Virus record (IMG/VR): IMGVR_UViG_3300047553_000334
Coordinates: 1-64,000 of that record
DNA: 64,000 nucleotides
Origin: a virus
Reading direction: 5' to 3' (one strand)
This document shows, one piece after another, positions 37,446-42,710 of this stretch; the first letter of the stretch is position 1; every line of letters starts with the position of its first letter. The translations under genes and the position numbers were made by a program. Under the pieces are notes generated by a model. It was given only the letters and a program-made list of their open reading frames with translations, searched no databases and was not told where the DNA came from.

Positions 37446-37761
37446 TACTTGTATCTACCTCATCCCAACCTTTAGGGTTGACTGGTATTTCCTGTAGTGT
37501 TGCCATCCACTTATCAAACGCAAGCAGTTCTTCGTGTGTTGGCTCATCGTTAATCCAGTCATCAAAGCCCATGACATTGCGCGTGTCATGTGGGACATGC
37601 GCATCTGCAAAGTCAAGGATCTCTGCAAGAAACATGCGAGCTTGCCCGTCAAGAAACTGTTGAAACTGCGGAACTAACTTGATGAGTCGCTCAATGCCTC
37701 CACCCGGATGAATGTGAAGGTATGCAAATCTCAAGATGAGGATTTTGTAGTGTTTAGTCAT
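37438..37761 (-). CDS. Hypothetical protein
   Basis: A 107-aa protein with a His-rich middle and an acidic end. ATGA overlap with the upstream gene. No family recognised. Confidence 0.55.
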   Translation of the reverse strand: MTKHYKILILRFAYLHIHPGGGIERLIKLVPQFQQFLDGQARMFLAEILDFADAHVPHDTRNVMGFDDWINDEPTHEELLAFDKWMATLQEIPVNPKGWDEVDTSNG

Positions 37762-38129
37762 TTGTTATCGTTCTCCATTTCTTTCTGCATAAATGTGATG
37801 AATTGTGTTGCCCACAACCGGAGTGCTTCTGCGTTAGACTCAAACGTCCATTGCTCATGGATATTTGCTGCAGCAAGTCTAATTTGTCCATATGCGTTGT
37901 CAACAAGGTCAACATCAACACGGACTGTCACGTCTTGATATGGCCTTTCTCGATACAACTCAATGGTCATGGTCTGAGTCAGTTTTGTTGTACGACTAAT
38001 TCTGGTGAAACTGTGTATGCCTCCACGCACTGTCATGTCAGTGAATGGATCAGTTGATTTACCTCTTAGCAATTCATACAGAGATGAAGCTACTTCTTGT
38101 GGGGACTCGTAACGATTATTCAGATTCAT
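37758..38129 (-). CDS. Hypothetical protein
   Basis: A 123-aa protein. The start at 38129 has AAAGGAT at good spacing; the further upstream in-frame start has none. Its N-terminus overlaps a tiny membrane gene by 14 nt. Mixed alpha/beta with no recognised domain. Confidence 0.6.
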   Translation of the reverse strand: MNLNNRYESPQEVASSLYELLRGKSTDPFTDMTVRGGIHSFTRISRTTKLTQTMTIELYRERPYQDVTVRVDVDLVDNAYGQIRLAAANIHEQWTFESNAEALRLWATQFITFMQKEMENDNK

Positions 38130-38232
38130 TGTCAATCCTTTGTTGATACTCAGTAACTGAGTGAAAGAACCATCCAATCAAAAATAGAATGGATAGCAAT
38201 GCGATGAGAGTGCAAATGATTATTGCAATCAT
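38116..38232 (-). CDS. Tiny single-pass membrane protein (38 aa)
   Basis: Minus-strand translation gives a 20-residue hydrophobic run, IAIIICTLIALLSILFLIGW, right after the initiator Met, then FFHSVTEYQQRIDNESE. The ribosome site AGGA is 7 nt from the ATG. It overlaps the next gene by 14 nt. It is a convincing single-span membrane peptide of unknown role. Confidence 0.65.
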   Translation of the reverse strand: MIAIIICTLIALLSILFLIGWFFHSVTEYQQRIDNESE

Positions 38233-38243
38233 GATTCGTTCCT

Positions 38244-38348
38244 CAATAATAACGTTCTAATTATTATTGTTCAATGTAATGAGGGGTACAATTTTTATAC
38301 CCCTCTAGGGTACAAAATTTGAGGGGGCTAAATTTTATACCCCCTCAA
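38244..38348 (-). terminator. Cluster of three perfect hairpins; terminator region
   Basis: Three inverted repeats fill the only large gap of this operon part: 9 bp at 38244-38269 (CAATAATAA), 8 bp at 38281-38305 (GAGGGGTA) and 9 bp at 38319-38348 (TTGAGGGGG). The last two share a TATAAAA-type loop and look duplicated. In the minus direction the third is followed by ATTTTG. They would end transcription after the 38352 gene or slow it before the membrane gene. Confidence 0.6.
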
Positions 38349-38351
38349 TTT

Positions 38352-38690
38352 TTATGCCATGTTTCGCACTCGATTGATGATGTTGAGTGCCCGGCAGAGG
38401 ACAACTTCCTCGCTTGGTGTGACCTTCACCTTGTCGAGTACACGCCTCCACAGGCGGTTGCGCCAGCGTGTGCTATTGGTGTACGTGCTGTAGGTAGCAG
38501 GTCGTACGTCGATGAGATCCGCCAATACCTTGACTGGTAGTGCGTCCTCAAGAAGCATCATGCACATTTCCTCTTTGGGAGAAACTTGCACGTCCTCAAT
38601 GAGTCCTGCTTCACGCAGGGCGTTGAACTGCTCGTACTTGATACCAGCAGCTCGTAAAGCGTCAATTTGTTCTTGTGTGAATGGTTTCAT
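38352..38690 (-). CDS. Hypothetical protein
   Basis: A 112-aa helical protein with an amphipathic N-terminal half and a basic C-terminal half (YTNSTRWRNRLWRRVLDKV). It may bind nucleic acid. ATGA overlap with the upstream gene; the stop overlaps a terminator tail. No family recognised. Confidence 0.6.
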   Translation of the reverse strand: MKPFTQEQIDALRAAGIKYEQFNALREAGLIEDVQVSPKEEMCMMLLEDALPVKVLADLIDVRPATYSTYTNSTRWRNRLWRRVLDKVKVTPSEEVVLCRALNIINRVRNMA

Positions 38691-38914
38691 AGTTCACTCC
38701 TAAGTTTGTTTACCAACATACCAACGGGATTCTGCATTTTCTCAGCAGCGTGTGCCCCAAATCTGAGGATATCCTCATCATTGAGGTTGTTAAACCCAGA
38801 CATAGCTTCGTTTACGTAGTCCTCTTGGGAGTATTGTGCCCAGAGGAGAATGTCTGTGTCATACATCCACAGTACGTACGTCTTTATCGCGTCTAACGCT
38901 TGCTCTCTTGTCAT
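38687..38914 (-). CDS. Hypothetical protein
   Basis: A 75-aa helical protein, coupled on both sides by ATGA overlaps. No recognised domain. Confidence 0.55.
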   Translation of the reverse strand: MTREQALDAIKTYVLWMYDTDILLWAQYSQEDYVNEAMSGFNNLNDEDILRFGAHAAEKMQNPVGMLVNKLRSEL

Positions 38915-39120
38915 TTGATACCTAACCTTTTGTTTTTGCGTGTCTCACGATCGTCGTGAAACGTCTCGACGAGAAGTGTGTCAAGCTCCTCAACAAGTTG
39001 TCTAAGATGATTCTCCGGCGCTGGAAAAGTCACCCCATGTAATCGATATGTTTTATGCATAGCGCTTGAGACCTCAGCGATCTTGGCTTGCAGCTCATTG
39101 ATTCTTTGTTGATTTTTCAT
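38911..39120 (-). CDS. Small coiled-coil protein downstream of a ribozyme
   Basis: A 69-aa protein with a helical coiled coil (QQRINELQAKIAEVSSAM) and a basic end. I place the start at 39120: the longer open frame would overlap the upstream gene and the ribozyme. GGA lies 8 nt upstream. A type II hammerhead ends 20 nt before it. No family recognised. Confidence 0.5.
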   Translation of the reverse strand: MKNQQRINELQAKIAEVSSAMHKTYRLHGVTFPAPENHLRQLVEELDTLLVETFHDDRETRKNKRLGIK

Positions 39121-39140
39121 GGTTTGTATCCATATGACCT

Positions 39141-39200
39141 GACTCATCAGTGCAAGGCGGTCAACTCTTACAGACTTCTCCGCATGGGAGAAGTTTCGTC
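39141..39200 (-). ncRNA. Hammerhead ribozyme, type II (HHR-b)
   Basis: Minus-strand order: GAC, GAAA (39197-39194), a 7-bp stem III hairpin CUUCUCC / GGAGAAG (39193-39175), UC, a 6-bp stem I hairpin UGUAAG / CUUGCA (39172-39151, one G-U pair), CUGAUGA (39150-39144), GUC. All invariant core bases are present. Cleavage falls after the C at 39173. Stem II is open, 3 bp (GAC/GUC), perhaps longer through an internal loop. It begins right after the stop codon of the 39201 gene. Confidence 0.85.
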
Positions 39201-39653
39201 TTACAAGAGTCCGGTTGCTTCCATACTCTTGAACACCTGCAAGTGGTAGATGCTCCGGTATGTGCCGTACCACATGTGGAAGCCACAGTTCTTGATCGTC
39301 AACAACACATCCTTCTTGAATGGGAAGTTGTGCTCAGGTTGTACGACCTTAGCCTCCTTGCCAGTATGGGCAAAGAACATGGCGTTGATTTGCTCTGCCT
39401 CATCACGGTCAATGAAGAGGCAAAGCATCTGCTCTTTGCTGTCCTTCTCCATAGTGACAACATACTCACCGTCTGTTGTCTGGAGAACGTACGGCCACTG
39501 GGGGAAGTCAAGCATCTCATTGACATCGATGTTGTTCTCATCGGCATACTCGCGTACGCAAAGATGGAAGTTAGTCATCTCTTTCTTGACCTCCTTGGCA
39601 AGCCAAGCGGTTTCGATACGTTTGATCAGATTAGGTTTCTTGTTTGTTTTCAT
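39201..39653 (-). CDS. Hypothetical protein
   Basis: A 150-aa protein with a basic helical N-terminus and a mixed alpha/beta body containing HMWYGTYRSIYHLQ near the end. Only 9 nt separate it from the Csx16-like gene. Its stop codon abuts the type II hammerhead. No family recognised. Confidence 0.6.
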   Translation of the reverse strand: MKTNKKPNLIKRIETAWLAKEVKKEMTNFHLCVREYADENNIDVNEMLDFPQWPYVLQTTDGEYVVTMEKDSKEQMLCLFIDRDEAEQINAMFFAHTGKEAKVVQPEHNFPFKKDVLLTIKNCGFHMWYGTYRSIYHLQVFKSMEATGLL

Positions 39654-39662
39654 TTGTTTCTC

Positions 39663-39992
39663 CTAGTAGTAATTGACACCGACTTCGTCGCGGATGTCGT
39701 TCCATGCCTCAATAGTCATGACTTTGTAACCAACGAGGCTTGCACCGCACTGATCCATTTGCTCTGGAGTCAGCTCCTTGCCTCGCAGTTCCAATGGCAG
39801 GTTAGGTAAATCCACCGACCACACCTCACGGGCATGGCAGGCGAGGTGCATCGGGATGACACCGATGACCTTGCGTCCTCGCATCAGGTCAGGTGTTGCG
39901 TGGGCAACGACTGTTACATCCGGGCTAACGTGCCCGTGCAGTACTAGCCATTGCACCAAGCCAATATGTCGAGAGATAACTATTGTTTCCAT
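39663..39992 (-). CDS. Csx16-like (VVA1548 family) protein, candidate ring nuclease
   Basis: A 109-aa protein, close to the Csx16 family length. I chose the ATG at 39992 over the long upstream extension, which would run through a pseudoknot. Visible family landmarks are IVISRHIGLVQW (4-15), KVIGVIPMHLA (about 41-51) and LPLELRGKELTPEQM (about 65-79), in the same order as Csx16/VVA1548 proteins. Csx16 is a type III CRISPR-linked family proposed to degrade cyclic oligoadenylate messengers. In a phage such a protein would blunt type III immunity, as DUF1874/AcrIII-1 does. The leader holds a hammerhead and a pseudoknot. Family assignment is by pattern; the activity is inference. Confidence 0.75.
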   Translation of the reverse strand: METIVISRHIGLVQWLVLHGHVSPDVTVVAHATPDLMRGRKVIGVIPMHLACHAREVWSVDLPNLPLELRGKELTPEQMDQCGASLVGYKVMTIEAWNDIRDEVGVNYY

Positions 39993-40020
39993 AGTTTCTT
40001 TGTTTCCTTGTGTTTGAAGT

Positions 40021-40052
40021 ATGCGTTGTTCACCGAGTCGCACCCCTCGGTG
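40021..40052 (-). promoter_or_regulatory. H-type RNA pseudoknot, copy C (5' UTR of Csx16-like gene)
   Basis: Minus-strand order: CACCGAG, GG, GUGCGA, CUCGGUG, AACA, ACGCAU. S1 grows to 7 bp with a new sequence, while the GG loop, the AACA loop and the S2 pairing (4 Watson-Crick plus G-U) are kept. It ends about 15 nt before the AAGGAAAC ribosome site of the Csx16-like gene. Confidence 0.78.
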
Positions 40053-40125
40053 AGTGAGATATGGCCACGTTGGCACCACTCACTCGGTCAATGCGGTTAC
40101 GCCTCTTCGTAACCTGTGATATCTG

Positions 40126-40182
40126 ACGTGTTTCGGCGTGACTGCCTCATCAGCCTATAGGAATCACCCTATAGGTACACGT
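40126..40182 (-). ncRNA. Hammerhead ribozyme, type III (HHR-a)
   Basis: Minus-strand order: ACGUG (stem III, 40182-40178), UA, an 8-bp stem I CCUAUAGG / CCUAUAGG with loop GUGAUU, CUGAUGA (40153-40147), a 3-bp stem II GGC / GCC with loop AGUCAC, GAAA (40134-40131), CACGU (stem III). Every invariant core base is present. Cleavage is after the A at 40176. Loops I and II are complementary (GUGA/UCAC), fitting the known loop-loop contact. It lies in the leader of the Csx16-like gene. Confidence 0.9.
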
Positions 40183-40214
40183 TGGGGTGGCACGTGAGCA
40201 CCACCCCGTACTAC

Positions 40215-40325
40215 TTAGTGACCGTATCGATGCATCGGAAGCGTTGACAGCATCCAATACATAAGCACTAAGCCTCCGACGATAATGACGGCAGTGATGC
40301 CGTCCGTGATGAACTTCTTCTTCAT
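40215..40325 (-). CDS. Tiny single-pass membrane protein (36 aa)
   Basis: Minus-strand translation gives MKKKFITDG, a hydrophobic span ITAVIIVGGLVLMYWML, then STLPMHRYGH. The ribosome site GGTGG lies close to the ATG, and the ATG overlaps the preceding stop (ATGA). Positive charges before the span predict an N-in orientation. The function is unknown. Confidence 0.65.
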   Translation of the reverse strand: MKKKFITDGITAVIIVGGLVLMYWMLSTLPMHRYGH

Positions 40326-40561
40326 CTTCCACCCACCTTTCTTGCAAGGGCTACCACTTCAGGGTCGGTGTCGCCACCAACCAAGCGAGCAAGCCCCATC
40401 ATGTGTCCCTCCAGCTCGCGGTAGCTGAAGATGTGCACGTTGACCATCATCTCCCCGCAAGCGGACTTAATGGAGATGGATGTCTTTGAAACGCTTGTCG
40501 GCGTAGAGATGGTGAAGGACCACTTTCGGTTTGCGGTCATGAAGGCGCCATTAAATTCCAT
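40322..40561 (-). CDS. Hypothetical protein
   Basis: A 79-aa protein with a beta-rich N-terminal half (RKWSFTISTPTSVSKTSIS) and a helical end. The ribosome site AAAGGAAAC lies 11 nt from the ATG. It is the first gene after the type III hammerhead at 40590-40647. No family recognised. Confidence 0.55.
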   Translation of the reverse strand: MEFNGAFMTANRKWSFTISTPTSVSKTSISIKSACGEMMVNVHIFSYRELEGHMMGLARLVGGDTDPEVVALARKVGGR

Positions 40562-40589
40562 GGCTCGTTGTTTCCTTTGTTTTTTGGTT

Positions 40590-40647
40590 ACGTGTTTCGC
40601 CTAGACTGGCCTCGTCAGCTCATTGCCATCACACAATGAGGACACGT
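40590..40647 (-). ncRNA. Hammerhead ribozyme, type III (HHR-c)
   Basis: Minus-strand order: ACGUG (stem III), UC, a 7-bp stem I CUCAUUG / CAAUGAG with loop UGUGAUGG, CUGACGA (variable position 7 = C), stem II GGCC...GGC, GAAA, CACGU. Stem III is identical to that of HHR-a. Stem II needs one bulged G to pair (GCC/GGC next to the loop AGUCUA), the only deviation. It lies between the terminator at 40658-40673 and the 40561 gene. Confidence 0.75.
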
Positions 40648-40657
40648 TTAAAAGGGT

Positions 40658-40673
40658 GGGGGCTTACGCCCCC
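40658..40673 (-). terminator. Terminator candidate overlapping a stop codon
   Basis: 6-bp GC stem GGGGGC / GCCCCC with loop GTAA, followed in the minus direction by ACCC and TTTT. It overlaps the TAA of the 40664 gene and lies just before HHR-c. Confidence 0.5.
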
Positions 40674-40951
40674 TTGGTGAAGGTGCAGTTGTCGTACTCG
40701 AAACTGCACGGTGTACCGTTCCACTGCCGGGAAATCCAGTACGCCCCTTCGATGTCGATTGGCTTGATGGTGTGCGAGCGACTTGCGCAAGCAAGCATCT
40801 GAAGCAGATATCCGTCTGTCCAGTTAGACATCTGATTCACGAACGTCTTACCGTCTTCGACTACGTATGGACCACGCGTAGTGGTCAGCGTCCACGTACA
40901 TACTACGTACGGTTCACTTGGGGTTGATTGTGTGTGTGTTGCGAATGACAT
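40664..40951 (-). CDS. Hypothetical protein
   Basis: A 95-aa protein, mixed alpha/beta, with several Trp and Tyr. Ribosome site AAAGGAT upstream. It is flanked by terminator hairpins on both sides, so it forms its own transcription unit. No family recognised. Confidence 0.6.
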   Translation of the reverse strand: MSFATHTQSTPSEPYVVCTWTLTTTRGPYVVEDGKTFVNQMSNWTDGYLLQMLACASRSHTIKPIDIEGAYWISRQWNGTPCSFEYDNCTFTKGA

Positions 40952-40986
40952 GGCTCATTATCCTTTATGTGTTTTTTTGAAAAATA

Positions 40987-41015
40987 AAGCACCCGGTATC
41001 GTGTACCGGGTGCTT
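40987..41015 (-). terminator. Rho-independent terminator
   Basis: Perfect 12-bp stem AAGCACCCGGTA / TACCGGGTGCTT with a 5-nt loop, followed in the minus direction by TTTATTTTTC. It lies directly after the stop of the first early gene (41023-41364). It is the strongest terminator in the window. Confidence 0.9.
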
Positions 41016-41022
41016 CCGGGGA

Positions 41023-41364
41023 CTATTCGTCCCCTTCGTCCCCAGCCATGGCTGTCGCCATCGCCGTCTTGGTCATCGCCTTCAACGATGCCATGAATGG
41101 GTCGATTGGCTTGGCAGCCTTGACTGCCACTTCGAGATTCGCGAGTTGAGTACCGATTCTGTCCAGAACCAAGCGGTAACTATCGGCATCGGTTTGCCGC
41201 TTCCGGAAACCGACCGCATACACCGTCTGAATGGACTGCCAGCCCTTATTGATTGTATCTTCGGTCATTGGCAGACCGGTTGCGATGTGACCGGCGATAT
41301 CGCTTTCAAACTTGCGAATCGCATTCATCGCGGGTTCGAATATCACGGGTTGTTTTGTTGACAT
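41023..41364 (-). CDS. Hypothetical early protein
   Basis: A 113-aa helical protein, first gene of the minus-strand unit that leaves the divergent region. It has an alanine-rich C-terminal part and an acidic end (GDEGDE). Ribosome site AAAGGAAAC. The leader carries a hammerhead-like element. Its place suggests expression early in infection. No family recognised. Confidence 0.65.
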   Translation of the reverse strand: MSTKQPVIFEPAMNAIRKFESDIAGHIATGLPMTEDTINKGWQSIQTVYAVGFRKRQTDADSYRLVLDRIGTQLANLEVAVKAAKPIDPFMASLKAMTKTAMATAMAGDEGDE

Positions 41365-41398
41365 AATAAAGTTTCCTTTATCGGTATGTTAGATTGTA

Positions 41399-41462
41399 TT
41401 GATGTTTCGACATAGGTTTGTCATTATCAAGCGTACCGTTACCAGCGGTAACACGACATCAA
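41399..41462 (-). ncRNA. Degenerate hammerhead-like element
   Basis: Minus-strand layout mimics a type III hammerhead: UUGAUG / CAUCAA (6-bp stem III), UC, a stem I hairpin (GUUACC / GGUAAC, with a bulge below it), a core-like segment CUUGAUAA instead of CUGANGA, stem II GACA / UGUC, then GAAA. The C3-G8 pair of the normal core would be U-A, and there are extra bases, so activity is doubtful. It sits in the leader of the first early gene. Confidence 0.4.
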
Positions 41463-41535
41463 GGTTTTGAAGGTTTCCAGCGGTGGAAACCAGCGGTACC
41501 GGACGACCCCGGAGGGCGTCCACACCATGTATGTA

Positions 41536-41625
41536 GGTCGGTTTTCAGGGCACAGTCACGTCGGGTGGTGGGGTGGCGGTAGTACCCGGCATGGCAAGGG
41601 GGTGGGTCGGTTGCCTCGGCACAGT
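41536..41625 (+). repeat. Pair of direct repeats GGTCGGTT-N6-GCACAGT
   Basis: Copies at 41536-41556 and 41605-41625: 15 of 15 fixed positions match around a different 6-nt centre. They are 69 bp apart, start to start, inside the GC-rich block. This is the shape of a two-part protein-binding site, such as an initiator or regulator iteron. Confidence 0.6.
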
Positions 41626-41724
41626 AGGGACTCCAAACCATATATTCTCAGCTGATCTTTATCTATTTCTCCCATCGCAGAAACTCATCTCCCCACGGAG
41701 AAAATGATTAGGATCCATATAGAT

Positions 41725-41753
41725 TTGCTACAATCAGCTGGTTTAGATATACT
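41725..41753 (+). promoter_or_regulatory. Promoter for the tRNA-Asn operon
   Basis: TTGCTA (-35, 41725-41730), a 17-bp spacer, and TATACT (-10, 41748-41753), a good host-type sigma-70 layout. Transcription would start near 41760, just before the tRNA at 41764. The -10 region overlaps a copy of the TACGGTAT motif at 41749-41761, which could be an operator. Confidence 0.65.
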
Positions 41754-41763
41754 TACGGTATGA

Positions 41764-41835
41764 TCCTACTTAGCTCAGCGGTAGAGCGTCCGGCTGTTAA
41801 CCGGATGGTCGCTGGTTCGATCCCAGCAGTAGGAG
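41764..41835 (+). tRNA. tRNA-Asn (GTT)
   Basis: 72 nt. Acceptor TCCTACT / AGTAGGA is fully paired. The anticodon stem TCCGG / CCGGA holds loop CTGTTAA with anticodon GTT at 41796-41798. The T arm GCTGG-TTCGATC-CCAGC is perfect. CCA is not encoded. It is transcribed from the promoter at 41725-41753. Confidence 0.95.
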
Positions 41836-41913
41836 TCCCCCATGTATGTAAACGCACTGGGGATAGCGTTGCACCCTGTGGTCCTTTCTCTTTCTCCTGC
41901 AGGGTGTAGCGTT

Positions 41914-42123
41914 ATGAAGCTTACTGTAGACCAAGTGATTGAAATACGCAGGTTGCACGCTTCTGGTATGAAGACGGCATATCTTGCTATGAAGTATGGT
42001 GTGTCACAACAGCATATATATCGATTGCTAGATAACCAGCGCTGGGGTAAGCGTTTACGTCTTGAGTACGACCGTGCTACGCATAAAAAGTTACTGGATG
42101 CTATAGCTGGGCGCAAGCAGTAA
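41914..42123 (+). CDS. Small helix-turn-helix protein
   Basis: A 69-aa protein. I use the ATG at 41914 after AGGGTG, not the upstream frame, whose added residues look like spacer. Residues 5-45 (VDQVIEIRRLHASGMKTAYL, then the YGVSQQHIYRLL helix) form a clear HTH, close to those attached to phage HNH or terminase-associated proteins. It probably binds DNA as a small regulator. A hairpin with ACCCTG/CAGGGT lies just upstream. Confidence 0.7.
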   Translation: MKLTVDQVIEIRRLHASGMKTAYLAMKYGVSQQHIYRLLDNQRWGKRLRLEYDRATHKKLLDAIAGRKQ

Positions 42124-42143
42124 AATGTGGTAGGAGGGTTACC

Positions 42144-42710
42144 ATGCCACAGACGCCCAAAAAACAGAAAGATACATATCCTGTATCATCACCACCCGCA
42201 AAGGTGAATCAGCGCACAGGAGATGCCGCGCCGGGACAGAGTAAATACCTTACACGTCTAGCAAACAACAGGGCATCAATTACTGTAAATCGTCTCACTG
42301 ACATTGGTACATTATATGATTCACCAAACAGGCCGTATAAAGGTTTTTATAAAAGAGACTATCTCAACGTACCGCGCACAGACGCATATTATGAAGAGAT
42401 AAATCCACTACGAAAATTTAAATTGGATTCAGAAACTCTTCAAAAAGATTTAGTGCGTAATAACAAATTGACTGGCTCTACAAAATCGCCTAAATCTGAG
42501 GCGAGCAAGCCTTCACCTATGGAAACAGCTGGCAAGGCAGCCGTTGGTAGCAGTATGTTAGCAAGTCCTGCAGCTAAAGGTTTCGGTACCGTAGGTGCAT
42601 TACTTGCATCACAAAAAGCAGCTGGTCAATCAAGAAAAGATGAGCAATCTGCAGTTGACAACTGGAATTCAAAGACTAATTATGGGCGTTTATTGGGGTT
42701 AAAAAAATGA
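42144..42710 (+). CDS. Hypothetical protein
   Basis: A 188-aa protein with a Pro/Lys-rich disordered N-terminus and an Ala/Gly-rich helical C-terminus. The ribosome site is TAGGAGGG. A 4-nt ATGA overlap leads to the next gene. No family recognised. Confidence 0.65.
   Translation: MPQTPKKQKDTYPVSSPPAKVNQRTGDAAPGQSKYLTRLANNRASITVNRLTDIGTLYDSPNRPYKGFYKRDYLNVPRTDAYYEEINPLRKFKLDSETLQKDLVRNNKLTGSTKSPKSEASKPSPMETAGKAAVGSSMLASPAAKGFGTVGALLASQKAAGQSRKDEQSAVDNWNSKTNYGRLLGLKK

Larger units (their letters stand above)
41365..41763. other. Non-coding divergent region, GC-rich, hairpins and repeats
   Basis: About 400 bp without a credible gene; the two short frames that cross it have unnatural Pro/Gly/His composition. 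Features: the hammerhead-like element on the minus strand (41399-41462); three CCAGCGGT copies (41442-41449, 41477-41484, 41490-41497), two inside perfect hairpins; a hairpin GGACG/CGTCC near 41500-41522; a GC-rich block at 41480-41640; direct repeats (see that entry); and a promoter leading to tRNA-Asn. A regulatory region, origin or structured RNA is likely. I cannot tell which. Confidence 0.6.

Noticed and set aside
39150-39809. Long plus-strand frame (219 aa) opposite the Csx16-like and neighbouring genes
   Set aside because: It is antisense to well-coupled minus-strand genes and the ribozyme, has no ribosome site and has unnatural composition. It is a shadow frame.
40150-40347. Minus-strand frame of 65 residues with a His/Arg-rich start
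   Set aside because: It overlaps the hammerhead and is out of frame with the better 36-aa membrane gene, which has a ribosome site and ATGA coupling.
25200-41400. CRISPR array or cas genes near the Csx16-like gene
   Set aside because: No regularly spaced identical repeats and no Cas-like genes. The Csx16-like gene stands alone.
41459-41655. Short frames on both strands of the divergent region
   Set aside because: Pro/Gly/His/Trp-rich, without ribosome sites. They reflect the GC-rich non-coding block.
41759-41764. TATGAT before tRNA-Asn as a -10 box
   Set aside because: It overlaps the tRNA itself, so the start would fall inside the tRNA. TATACT at 41748 with TTGCTA upstream is better placed.
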